Position numbers and translations under genes: made by a program | Shown here: positions 1 through 8,134 of the stretch, piece by piece | How positions within the stretch are numbered: the stretch's first letter is position 1 | How the letters are laid out: the number at the start of each line of letters is the position of its first letter | Notes under the pieces: model-generated | Told to the model about the DNA's origin: nothing | Database searches by the model: none | The model's input: only the letters and a program-made list of their open reading frames with translations | DNA from: Halioglobus sp. | GTDB taxonomy: Bacteria > Pseudomonadota > Gammaproteobacteria > Pseudomonadales > Halieaceae | NCBI GenBank assembly: GCA_020443425.1 | Contig: JAGRIE010000023.1 | Location: 1 to 56,881 of the forward strand | Direction: 5' to 3' | DNA: 56,881 bases

Positions 1-804
1 GGTTTCCTGATCGGTGCTACCGCCGGGCGCACCACGCTGAACGGCGAGGGCCTGCAGCACCAGGACGGCCACAGTCACCTGATGGCGGGTACGATTCCCA
101 ACTGTGTCAGCTACGATCCGGCCTACGCCTACGAGCTGGCGGTGATCATCCACGACGGCCTGCGGCGCATGTACCACAAGGGTGAGAATCGCTTCTATTA
201 CATCACCACGATGAATGAGAACTACCAGCAGCCGGAGATGCCGCAGGGGGTGGAGGACGGCATTATCCGCGGCATGTACCGCTTGAAGGCCGCTGACGCC
301 GACGCCAAGCTGCGCGTGCAACTACTCGGCGGTGGCACTATTTTGCGTGAGGTGGAGGCTGCCGCGGCCATGCTGGAAAGCGATTACGGGGTGGCGGCTG
401 ATATCTGGAGCCTGACTTCCGTGAATGAACTGCAGCGCGAGGGCAAGGATGTGCAGCGCTGGAACCTGTTGCACCCCGAGCAAGAGCCGCGTATTCCCTA
501 TGTGACACAGCTGTTGCAGGAGGCGGGGGGACCGGTTGTCGCCGCCACCGATTACGTCAAACTCTACGCCGACCAGATCCGGGAGTTCGTGCCGGGTCGC
601 TACACAGTGCTGGGCACCGACGGCTTTGGCCGCTCAGACACCCGCGCCAAACTACGCCAGTTCTTTGAGGTCAGCCGCGACTACATCGTTATCGCGGCCC
701 TGAAAGCACTGGCCGACGAGGGCGAGGTGGAGCCCGCCCTGGTCACCAGCGCGATAGAGGCACTGGGTGTGGATCAGGACAAAGCCAATCCCGTAACGGT
801 TTGA
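1..804 (+). CDS. aceE: Pyruvate dehydrogenase E1 component, C-terminal part (truncated by window edge)
   Basis: The frame is open from base 1 and encodes the last 267 residues of a homodimeric type pyruvate dehydrogenase E1, the thiamine-diphosphate enzyme that decarboxylates pyruvate and acetylates the lipoyl group of E2. Recognisable stretches are GATAGRTTLNGEGLQHQDGH at the start of the fragment, the C-terminal transketolase-like region with VPGRYTVLGTDGFGRSDTR, and the ending around LRQFFEV. The stop lies 19 nt before aceF, so the two are surely one operon. The 5' end is outside the window and nothing can be said about its promoter. Confidence 0.96.
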   Translation, partial: GFLIGATAGRTTLNGEGLQHQDGHSHLMAGTIPNCVSYDPAYAYELAVIIHDGLRRMYHKGENRFYYITTMNENYQQPEMPQGVEDGIIRGMYRLKAADADAKLRVQLLGGGTILREVEAAAAMLESDYGVAADIWSLTSVNELQREGKDVQRWNLLHPEQEPRIPYVTQLLQEAGGPVVAATDYVKLYADQIREFVPGRYTVLGTDGFGRSDTRAKLRQFFEVSRDYIVIAALKALADEGEVEPALVTSAIEALGVDQDKANPVTV

Positions 805-823
805 GCAAACAAAGGAATACGAT

Positions 824-2227
824 GTGTCCGTAGAACAAGTCACAGTCCCCGATATCGGCGGCGCCGAAGGCGCTGAGGTCATAGAGCTACTGGTCGCCGT
901 CGGCGACCGGGTTGAACTCGACCAGAGCCTCATTGTACTGGAGTCGGACAAGGCGTCGATGGAGATACCATCCACGCTGGCCGGCACCGTGGTTGAACTG
1001 CTGGTGGCGGAGGGCGACCAGTTGGCCGAGGGTGCCCCGATCGCCAGCATCGAGGTGTCTGGCGGCGCTGACCCGGCGCAGGCCGACCGCAGCGAGGCCG
1101 CCGCAGAGGACAGTGAGTCAGCGGGCGGCGGGGACGCTGCCGACACTGACACCGGGGACGGGGTCGAGGGAGGGGCAGAGCCCGCAGAGAAGCCTGCGCA
1201 GAAAGCCTCGGCTGAGAAGGCCCCGGGCGCCGGCGCGGCATCCTCGCAACCGGCATCGGCGCCACCGGTGGCCACCGGGGGAGCGACTGCTTCTGCGGCG
1301 GCGAGCGAACGGCAGGAGGGCGCAGAAGCGTTTTACGCCGGGCCCGCAGTGCGCAAGCTGGCGCGTGAACTGGGTGTGCAGTTGGGGCAGGTCGAGGGCA
1401 CCGGCCCGCAGGGGCGGATCCTGAAGGAGGACCTGCAGCAGTTTGTGAAGGCATCCCTGGCGGCGCCGGCTGCAGCGCCGGCTGGGGCCGCTGCACTGCC
1501 GCAGGTCCCGGACGTCGACTTCGGCAAATTCGGCGAGATTGAAGTCACTGAGCGCAGCAAGCTCGACAAGCTCACCGCCGCCAATATGCAGCGCAGCTGG
1601 CTCAACGTGCCCCACGTCACGCAGTTTGATGAGGCCGATATCACCGATCTGGAGGCGTTCAGGGCCTCGCTCAAGCGCGAGGCCGAGCGGCGGGACACCA
1701 AACTCTCCCCGCTGCCCTTTGTGCTCAAGGCCTGCGCTGTTGCCCTGCGCGACAACCCCAGGATCAACAGTTCGCTGGCACAGGGCGGCGACAGCCTGGT
1801 GTACAAGAAATACATTCATATCGGTATGGCGGTGGACACGCCGGCCGGTCTGGTGGTGCCGGTGATCCGCGATGTGGATCGCAAAACCATCTGGGAGCTG
1901 GCCGCGGAAGTTGCCGAACTGGCGGGCAAGGCCCGGGACAGGAAGCTCGGCCCGGCGGAGATGCAGGGCGGGTGTTTCACGGTCTCCAGCCTCGGCGCTA
2001 TCGGCGGCAACGGTTTCACCCCCATCGTCAATACGCCCGAAGTGGCTATCCTGGGGGTGTCGAAGGCGGCGACCAAACCGGTCTGGAACGGCAGCGAGTT
2101 CGCGCCGCGCACACTGCTGCCGCTGGCGCTGTCCTACGATCACCGCGTGGTGAACGGCGGTGATGGCGGCCGCTTTCTCACGCAGCTGGCCAGCCTGCTC
2201 AGCGATATCCGCCAGCTCAGCTTGTAG
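824..2227 (+). CDS. aceF: Dihydrolipoamide acetyltransferase, E2 of pyruvate dehydrogenase
   Basis: Transfers the acetyl group from E1 to CoA and forms the core of the pyruvate dehydrogenase complex. The 467-residue protein has a single N-terminal lipoyl domain (residues 1-80, lipoyl lysine in ESDKASME), a long Ala/Glu/Gly/Pro-rich linker (about 85-170), a peripheral E1/E3-binding domain (AGPAVRKLAREL to GRILKEDL) and a catalytic acyltransferase domain ending in SYDHRVVNGGDG, with the active-site histidine. The start is a GTG: the ATG two bases upstream meets a stop after three codons. AGGA lies about 10 nt upstream. Many gammaproteobacterial E2p proteins carry two or three lipoyl domains, so one is at the low end. 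The stop is 3 nt from the convergent glycosyltransferase stop. Confidence 0.96.
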   Translation: MSVEQVTVPDIGGAEGAEVIELLVAVGDRVELDQSLIVLESDKASMEIPSTLAGTVVELLVAEGDQLAEGAPIASIEVSGGADPAQADRSEAAAEDSESAGGGDAADTDTGDGVEGGAEPAEKPAQKASAEKAPGAGAASSQPASAPPVATGGATASAAASERQEGAEAFYAGPAVRKLARELGVQLGQVEGTGPQGRILKEDLQQFVKASLAAPAAAPAGAAALPQVPDVDFGKFGEIEVTERSKLDKLTAANMQRSWLNVPHVTQFDEADITDLEAFRASLKREAERRDTKLSPLPFVLKACAVALRDNPRINSSLAQGGDSLVYKKYIHIGMAVDTPAGLVVPVIRDVDRKTIWELAAEVAELAGKARDRKLGPAEMQGGCFTVSSLGAIGGNGFTPIVNTPEVAILGVSKAATKPVWNGSEFAPRTLLPLALSYDHRVVNGGDGGRFLTQLASLLSDIRQLSL

Positions 2228-2230
2228 CCG

Positions 2231-3550
2231 TTATCGCCAGCACCAGTGCTCGCGAACAGCCGCCGCTATCGCGGCGGGGTCCTGCACCGTTGTCGCCCTG
2301 GGCCAGAGTTGCGGTGCGAGTGATGCCAGGTCCTGCAGTGAGCAGGGCGGTAGCCCGCTGTCGCGCAGCGCATGGATAAATTTCAGGGTGCGAAAGCCGT
2401 CAAACCACTGGTGAAAGTGGCGCTGGAATTGTGCGGCTGATGTCGTCTGTCGCCGGCAGTGTTGCAGCGCCGGGGTGATGCCGAGCGTCTCCAGCGCCGC
2501 GGCGGCCTGTCGCGCCAGCGCTGGCGAGAGCTGTTCACCCCGGTGGTCGCGCTTGACCAGCAGCGCGGCCATATCCTGTTGCGGCACCTCTGCCAGGGCC
2601 GGCAGGCTGTCGAGCAGTGCGGCCAGGGCGGAGAAACCGTGCGGGTGGTAGAACAGCGCCGCGCCGCGCGGGTTCCCGGCCGCGGCAATCGCCGCCACAG
2701 CCGGGCCCGTGCCGAACGGTACGCGCGTCGAGAAACGCGATTGCAGACTGATTGTCTCGCCCTGCAAGCGGCTCACCGGGCCCAGCTTCGCCAGTTTGTT
2801 CAGCAGGTAAAAATCCTCTGCACCGGCGCGCCGGGGGACACCGCGCACATGGGCATAGGCAGTGGCCCGGACCGCAAGGCAGCTGCCGAGAGTGTGGAAG
2901 GCGTAGGGCGAGCCCGCGTACTCCAGTCCCAGCACATAGTGGTGCAGGCGCAACTCGTACAGCGCGGTGGCCGCATTGCAGGCGGTGTCCGTGCCCGCGG
3001 TATGGTGGAACGGGAACACCGCAGCGACTGCATCCGGCGCGGCGGTCTGCAGCCGGGCAAAGTAATCCGGTGGCAGTGTCGCGTCGGCGTCAGTGCTGCA
3101 CAGCCACTGGCCGCTGATACCGCCGCCGTCCATCCACTGCAGCGCCAGGTCGCAGCCCGTCTTGCGCGCCAGGCCGACACCCTGGGCGCGCGGCGTGGGC
3201 CCGCGCAACATCTCCAGGTCCAGCAGGTACAGGTCAACCTGTGGCGCCAGCGGGTACACGGCCACGGTGTCGCGCATCGCCCGCGGCCGGGCGGGGTTTT
3301 GCAGGGCGTCCCGCAGAGCGGCGTTGGCCCGTGGGTCGAGGTCCGAATCGGGTCGGTTCAACACCAGCACGACAAGCGTTCTGCCACTGCCAGCCGGTAG
3401 CCGCGCCAGCCGCTGCAGCAGTGCGGGCTGCTCGCGGTAGGCGGGCAGCACCAGTGCGCTGTCCCAGTGCGGGCGGGTAAAGTGCGGCGCTGGCAGGCCA
3501 TCCTCTGTGTAGCGGCTCAGGTAGCGGCGCAGGGCCAGGGCGTCGCGCAT
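2231..3550 (-). CDS. Glycosyltransferase family 2 protein
   Basis: A 439-residue protein with a GT-A type nucleotide-sugar transferase fold: an early strand SALVLPAYREQP, then the acceptor/metal region STDADATLPPDYF (DxD-like DAD). A possible acid-base region (GAEDFYLLNKLAKLG) follows further on. The frame stays open upstream to 3697, but that would overlap miaE by 86 nt, so the ATG at 3550 is preferred. It is minus strand, downstream of miaE by about 60 nt and possibly co-transcribed with it. Sugar donor and acceptor are unknown. It is not part of the large glycan island. Confidence 0.8.
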   Translation of the reverse strand: MRDALALRRYLSRYTEDGLPAPHFTRPHWDSALVLPAYREQPALLQRLARLPAGSGRTLVVLVLNRPDSDLDPRANAALRDALQNPARPRAMRDTVAVYPLAPQVDLYLLDLEMLRGPTPRAQGVGLARKTGCDLALQWMDGGGISGQWLCSTDADATLPPDYFARLQTAAPDAVAAVFPFHHTAGTDTACNAATALYELRLHHYVLGLEYAGSPYAFHTLGSCLAVRATAYAHVRGVPRRAGAEDFYLLNKLAKLGPVSRLQGETISLQSRFSTRVPFGTGPAVAAIAAAGNPRGAALFYHPHGFSALAALLDSLPALAEVPQQDMAALLVKRDHRGEQLSPALARQAAAALETLGITPALQHCRRQTTSAAQFQRHFHQWFDGFRTLKFIHALRDSGLPPCSLQDLASLAPQLWPRATTVQDPAAIAAAVREHWCWR

Positions 3551-3611
3551 CAGCTGCCGGCCACGCCCCTGGGACCAGCGCTTCTGCGGGCGATCAGCGG
3601 CGGGCAGGCCA

Positions 3612-4190
3612 TCAGTGCAGCGCGGCGCGTATCGGCAGTCGCGCCACCAGGTCCGCTTCGATATCGAGCAGTTCATCCCAGCGCCGCGCGATAGCATCTG
3701 CGTCCAGGTATTGCCCGGCCAAAGTCAGGAACAGTTCAAAATGGCGCTCTTCGGAGCGGGCGATAGACTGGTAGAACTTTTTCAGTGGTCCGGTTTCCAG
3801 CGCCTCGGCCACCAGTGCAAACCGCTCGGCGCCGCGCGCTTCAATAATGCTTGCCGTCAGCAGCCGGTCCATCAGGTACACCTCCCGGCCGTGGCGAATG
3901 GAGTTCCGAAATGCCACCACGTACGGGTCTTTCTGGTCCGGAGCGATGGTCAGGCCGCGCTGGTGAATCCACTTCAGCACCTCTCGGTAATGGGTCAGTT
4001 CCTCTATCGCCAGATCTGCCATCGCAGTTACCAGCGCCGTGCGATCGGGGTAGTGCGAGAGCATGGAGATCGCCATGCCCGAGGCCTTCTTTTCCGCAGT
4101 TGCATGATCCAGCAGGAAACTGTCGAAATCAGCCAGCACAGCCTCTGTCCAGCAGGTCGGAGTGTGGTAGCGCAGGGGGGATGCAAGCAT
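3612..4190 (-). CDS. miaE: tRNA-(ms2io6A)-hydroxylase MiaE
   Basis: A 192-residue ferritin-like di-iron monooxygenase of the MiaE family, which hydroxylates the isopentenyl side chain of 2-methylthio-N6-isopentenyladenosine at tRNA position 37. Di-iron ligand motifs are visible: the first helix with DHATAEKKASGMA, then IEELTHYREV (ExxH), later IIEARGAERF and SEERHFELF (ExxH). The length matches the family, and the opening LRYHTPTCWTEAVLADFDSFL is typical. It is divergent from fabV across 185 bp. No clear ribosome-binding site is seen at the start, so an alternative start cannot be excluded. Confidence 0.9.
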   Translation of the reverse strand: MLASPLRYHTPTCWTEAVLADFDSFLLDHATAEKKASGMAISMLSHYPDRTALVTAMADLAIEELTHYREVLKWIHQRGLTIAPDQKDPYVVAFRNSIRHGREVYLMDRLLTASIIEARGAERFALVAEALETGPLKKFYQSIARSEERHFELFLTLAGQYLDADAIARRWDELLDIEADLVARLPIRAALH

Positions 4191-4274
4191 GGCAGTGGTG
4201 TGTGTCTCAGCGGAAAAGGCCCGTTATTGAACGTTAACAGGGCACTGAAAACAAGGACCGCGGCGCGGTACAAC

Positions 4275-4302
4275 TTGCGGCAGTTTGTGATCGATATGTT
4301 AA
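4275..4302 (+). promoter_or_regulatory. Candidate sigma-70 promoter for fabV
   Basis: TTGCGG (4275-4280) and TGTTAA (4297-4302) are separated by 16 nt, in the divergent region between miaE and fabV. The -35 matches well and the -10 moderately; the fabV start is about 73 nt downstream. This is sequence inspection only. A cccgggt/acccggg pair (about 4306-4312 and 4358-4364) flanks the leader. Confidence 0.3.
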
Positions 4303-4375
4303 ACTCCCGGGTCACTTACCCCCTGATGGCGATAATCAGCTTTCATTGACTTCACAGACCCGGGACAGCCTGCCA

Positions 4376-5566
4376 ATGATCATCAAACCACGCGTACGCG
4401 GATTTCTCTGTATCACGACTCACCCGACGGGTTGTGACGCCAATGTCAAACGACAGATCGAGTATGTCAAAGGCAGGGGGCCTATCGAAAATGGTCCCAA
4501 ACGGGTACTGGTCATCGGCGCGTCCACGGGATACGGTCTGTCGTCCCGAATCACTGCCGCCTTCGGCTGCGGAGCAGCGACACTGGGTGTGTTTTTCGAG
4601 AAAGAGGGCAGCGCCACCAAGCCGGGCACCGCGGGCTGGTATAACTCCGCCGCGTTTCACAAGTACGCCGAGGCCGACGGGCTCTACGCCAAAAGCATCA
4701 ACGGCGATGCATTCAGTGACGAGATAAAACAGAAGGCGATCGATACCATCAAGGCGGACCTCGGCCAGGTCGACCTCGTGGTCTATAGCCTGGCCTCACC
4801 CCGCCGCCAGCATCCGGTGACCGGCGTGATACACAACTCCACACTGAAGCCGATCGGCAGCGCCGCGACCCAGAAAGGCGTTAATACCGATAAGGAGGAG
4901 GTGCAGGACTTCCACCTGGAGGCGGCCACCCAGCAGGAGATTGACAACACCGTCGCGGTGATGGGCGGCGAAGACTGGCAGATGTGGATCGACGCACTGG
5001 ACGAGGCCGGGGTGCTGGCGGATGGCGCGAAAACCACTGCCTATACCTATATCGGCGAGAAGCTGACCTGGGATATCTACTGGCACGGTACGATCGGTGC
5101 CGCGAAAAAGGATCTCGACAAGCGCGTTGTCAGTATTCGCGAGCGACTGGCGGCGAAGGGCGGCGATGCGCGTGTCTCGGTGCTCAAGGCGGTGGTGACC
5201 CAGGCCAGCGCGGCCATTCCCGCGATGCCGATCTACCTCGCGCTGTTGTTCAAAGTCATGAAGGAAAAGGGCATCCACGAGGGTTGTATCGAGCAGATCG
5301 ACGGCCTGTTTCGCGACTCCCTGTACAATGCCGCGCCGCAACTGGATGAAGAGGGCCGTTTGCGCGCTGATCGCAAGGAACTCGACCCTGCGGTCCAGGC
5401 GGCGGTGGCGAGCCTGTGGGAGCGTATCAACACTGACACCCTGAAGGACCTGTCAGATTTTGCCGGTTACAAGCGCGAATTCCTGCAGTTGTTCGGCTTT
5501 GAGGTAGAGGGCGTGGACTACGATGCCGATGTCGATCCCGACGTTGCGATAGCGAATATGGTCTGA
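4376..5566 (+). CDS. fabV: NADH-dependent trans-2-enoyl-ACP/CoA reductase
   Basis: Last reduction step of fatty-acid elongation, FabV class (triclosan-tolerant relative of FabI). The 396-residue length is typical. Seen: start [12 protein letters not shown], nucleotide-binding region [15 protein letters not shown] (about residues 44-58), and the catalytic Tyr-X8-Lys signature within [17 protein letters not shown] at 4346 would add ten residues, but the ATG at 4376 matches the family N terminus. The stop is 4 nt before the next gene, suggesting an operon with the metallo-hydrolase. Confidence 0.95.
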   Translation: MIIKPRVRGFLCITTHPTGCDANVKRQIEYVKGRGPIENGPKRVLVIGASTGYGLSSRITAAFGCGAATLGVFFEKEGSATKPGTAGWYNSAAFHKYAEADGLYAKSINGDAFSDEIKQKAIDTIKADLGQVDLVVYSLASPRRQHPVTGVIHNSTLKPIGSAATQKGVNTDKEEVQDFHLEAATQQEIDNTVAVMGGEDWQMWIDALDEAGVLADGAKTTAYTYIGEKLTWDIYWHGTIGAAKKDLDKRVVSIRERLAAKGGDARVSVLKAVVTQASAAIPAMPIYLALLFKVMKEKGIHEGCIEQIDGLFRDSLYNAAPQLDEEGRLRADRKELDPAVQAAVASLWERINTDTLKDLSDFAGYKREFLQLFGFEVEGVDYDADVDPDVAIANMV

Positions 5567-5570
5567 GCCG

Positions 5571-6407
5571 ATGTTTGACCACGGGGTACCGTTTCGACTG
5601 AATGCGCGAGTGCGGCGGCTGGTGGCGCCGAATCCCGGTGTCATGACCGGTCCCGGCACCAACACCTACCTGCTGGGTGATGACGAGGTTGCCGTGCTGG
5701 ACCCGGGCCCGGCGATTCCAGCCCACATCGATGCAATTCTGGCGGCGGCCAAAGAGCGGATCCGCTGGATCGTCTGCACCCACACCCACCCGGATCACTC
5801 CCCCGCCTGGAAGGCCGTGGCCGAGGCCACCGGGGCACAGGTTATCGGGGCATCACCCCCGGACGATATGTTCCAGGACAAAACCTTCAAGCCGGCTGTC
5901 GAAGTGCAGCACGACCAGGTGCTGGCGACCGGCGAGTTCACGCTGCGCGCTGTCCACACGCCCGGCCATGTCGGCAACCACTACTGCTACTTCCTTGAGG
6001 AAGAGGGTATGTTATTTGCGGGCGACCATATTATGAATGGCTCGACTGTGGTCATCATCCCGCCCAGTGGTGATATGAAAGCGTACATAGAGTCGCTGCA
6101 ACTGCTGTTGCAGTACCCGCTGCAGACTATCGCGCCAGGCCACGGTGATGTCTTGCAGGAGCCGGTTGTGGCGGTGGACTGGCTGGTCAATCACCGCTTG
6201 CAGCGCGAGCAGAAAGTGGTCGATGGCCTGCGCAACACGGGGCGGGCGTCGGTGGACGAGCTGGTGAAAGTGGTCTACGACGATGTCGCCACCAGCTTGC
6301 ACAAGATGGCGAAACTGTCGCTGTCCGCCCACCTGATCAAATTACAGCAGGAGCGGCGTGTGCGGCGGTATCAGTCTGATGACAGCTGGGAGTTGACACA
6401 GAGCTAG
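5571..6407 (+). CDS. Metallo-beta-lactamase-fold hydrolase (LACTB2-like)
   Basis: A 278-residue MBL-fold enzyme with the zinc motif HTHPDH (residues 71-76), a further ligand in HTPGHVGNH and another in FAGDHIMNG, then APGHGD. The C-terminal about 70 residues form the winged-helix-like extension found in LACTB2-type proteins (VDELVKVVYDDV to LIKLQQERRVRRY). Family members include nucleases and thioesterase/glyoxalase-like hydrolases, and the substrate here is unknown. It follows fabV by 4 nt and precedes an acyl-CoA ligase by 74 nt, so an acyl-thioester substrate is conceivable, but that is inference. Confidence 0.87.
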   Translation: MFDHGVPFRLNARVRRLVAPNPGVMTGPGTNTYLLGDDEVAVLDPGPAIPAHIDAILAAAKERIRWIVCTHTHPDHSPAWKAVAEATGAQVIGASPPDDMFQDKTFKPAVEVQHDQVLATGEFTLRAVHTPGHVGNHYCYFLEEEGMLFAGDHIMNGSTVVIIPPSGDMKAYIESLQLLLQYPLQTIAPGHGDVLQEPVVAVDWLVNHRLQREQKVVDGLRNTGRASVDELVKVVYDDVATSLHKMAKLSLSAHLIKLQQERRVRRYQSDDSWELTQS

Positions 6408-6481
6408 GGTAAGGCGACACACAATAAAGCGCCCATCTGCCGGGCGGACATTACTAACAATAACGTTGGAGAGCAGTATCG

Positions 6482-8113
6482 ATGAACGGTTTGATGATGA
6501 ATCAACAGCTGACACTTGCCTCGATTGTCGAGCATGCGGAGCGGGTCAATGGCAGTGCCGAGATTGTCTCTGTCACCGCGGAGAACCCGCGTCACCGCTA
6601 CACTTACCGCGAGGCATTTTCGCGTTCGCGACAGCTGGCTGACGCCATGTCGCACTGGGGATTGCAGCAGGGTGACCGCATTGCGACGCTGGCCTGGAAC
6701 GACTACCGGCACTTCGAGACCTACTATGCCTCGGCGTGCAGTGGCTACGTCTGCCACACCATCAACCCGCGACTCTTTCCTGAGCAGCTGGTCTACATTA
6801 TCAACCACGCCGAGGATCGCTTCGTGTTCCTGGATCCGGATTTCCTGCCGCTGGTTGAAGGGTTGGCAGCGCAGTGCCCGACCGTGCGCGGCTGGGTGGT
6901 GATGGCGAGCGAGTCGCATATGCCGGCAACCGAGCTGCCCAACGCTATCTGCTATGAGTCACTCGTGGCCTCCGGCAGTGCCGACTTCCAGTGGCCGCCG
7001 CTGGATGAGAACGCCGCTTGCGCGCTGTGTTATACATCCGGCACCACCGGTAATCCCAAGGGCGTGCTGTACTCCCATCGCTCTACCATGCTGCATGCCT
7101 ACGCGACGATGATGCCCGATGCACTGGCAATTTCTCGCGCCGATGTGGTGCTGCCGATTGTCCCGATGTTCCATGTCAACGCCTGGGGCAATCCCTATTC
7201 CTGCCCGATGGCGGGCGCGAAACTGGTGTTCCCCGGGAACAAAATGGGGGATGGCGAAACGCTGTGCGCATTGATCAATGAGGAGAAGGTGACTTTGTCT
7301 GCCGGCGTGCCGACGGTGTGGCTGGGCGTGTTGGCGCACCTGAAGGCCAGCGGACAGCGTGTCGACTCGCTGCGCCAAATCGTCGTCGGGGGCGCCGCCT
7401 GCCCCCTCTCCATCATGGAGGAGTTCGACGGCTACGGCGTCGAGGCGCGGGTCGGTTGGGGCATGACTGAAATGAGCCCGCTGGGCACGGTTAACGCCAG
7501 TGCCTCGCAGCGCGACAGCTACAGCGATGAGGCTTTTGCGAAAATCCGCCTGAAGGGTGGGCGACCGATTTTCGGGGTGCAGATGAAAATCGTCGACGAT
7601 GCGGGTGAGGAGTTGCCGTGGGACGGCGAGTCGTTCGGTTCGCTGCTGGTGCGCGGTCCCTGGGTGTGCTCCAGCTACTTCAAGCTGGAGGGCTCCGGAG
7701 CGCATGCCCGGGAAGCTGGCTGGTTTGAAACCGGGGATGTCGCCACCATTGATCCGGATGGCTTTATGGCGATCACCGATCGCACCAAGGATGTGATCAA
7801 ATCGGGCGGCGAGTGGATTTCATCCATCGAGGTGGAGAACGTGGCCACCGACCATCCCAAAGTGGCCGAGGCAGCGGTGATCGGTCACTATCATCCGAAG
7901 TGGAGTGAGCGGCCACTGCTGATCGTGGTGCGCGGTCCGCAGGGCCAGGACCTCACCGCGGAGGATATGCTGCAGTGGTTCGACGGCAAGATCGCCAAGT
8001 GGTGGACACCAGAGGCCGTCGAGTTCGTCGACGAACTGCCGCATACCGCCACCGGCAAGATACAGAAGGTCGCGCTGCGGGAGATGTTTAAGGGCTATAC
8101 GTTCTCAAGCTGA
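6482..8113 (+). CDS. Fatty-acyl-CoA ligase (AMP-forming, AlkK/FadD-like)
   Basis: A 543-residue ANL-superfamily ligase that activates a carboxylic acid to acyl-AMP and then acyl-CoA. Motifs: P-loop-like [18 protein letters not shown] (near residues 183-200), GWGMTEMSP, the hinge/adenylate-binding [13 protein letters not shown] and [16 protein letters not shown], and a catalytic lysine near TATGKIQK at the C terminus. The overall form (early [12 protein letters not shown], later [10 protein letters not shown]) resembles medium/long-chain AlkK-type enzymes. GGAG at 6469-6472 lies 9 nt before the ATG; an in-frame ATG at 6494 is the alternative. It converges on ppc with a gap of only 21 nt. Confidence 0.93.
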   Translation: MNGLMMNQQLTLASIVEHAERVNGSAEIVSVTAENPRHRYTYREAFSRSRQLADAMSHWGLQQGDRIATLAWNDYRHFETYYASACSGYVCHTINPRLFPEQLVYIINHAEDRFVFLDPDFLPLVEGLAAQCPTVRGWVVMASESHMPATELPNAICYESLVASGSADFQWPPLDENAACALCYTSGTTGNPKGVLYSHRSTMLHAYATMMPDALAISRADVVLPIVPMFHVNAWGNPYSCPMAGAKLVFPGNKMGDGETLCALINEEKVTLSAGVPTVWLGVLAHLKASGQRVDSLRQIVVGGAACPLSIMEEFDGYGVEARVGWGMTEMSPLGTVNASASQRDSYSDEAFAKIRLKGGRPIFGVQMKIVDDAGEELPWDGESFGSLLVRGPWVCSSYFKLEGSGAHAREAGWFETGDVATIDPDGFMAITDRTKDVIKSGGEWISSIEVENVATDHPKVAEAAVIGHYHPKWSERPLLIVVRGPQGQDLTAEDMLQWFDGKIAKWWTPEAVEFVDELPHTATGKIQKVALREMFKGYTFSS

Positions 8114-8134
8114 TGGCTGCCCCGCCGCCGGCGA

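Noticed and set aside
2081-2180. AceF active site reads DHRVVNGGDG, with Asn where E. coli has Asp
   Set aside because: Asn at this place also occurs in Pseudomonas/Azotobacter-type E2p as I recall, so it is not a loss of function.
6440-6470. cgccc/gggcg repeat before the acyl-CoA ligase gene, considered as a terminator
   Set aside because: Five-base stem with no T-run; too weak.
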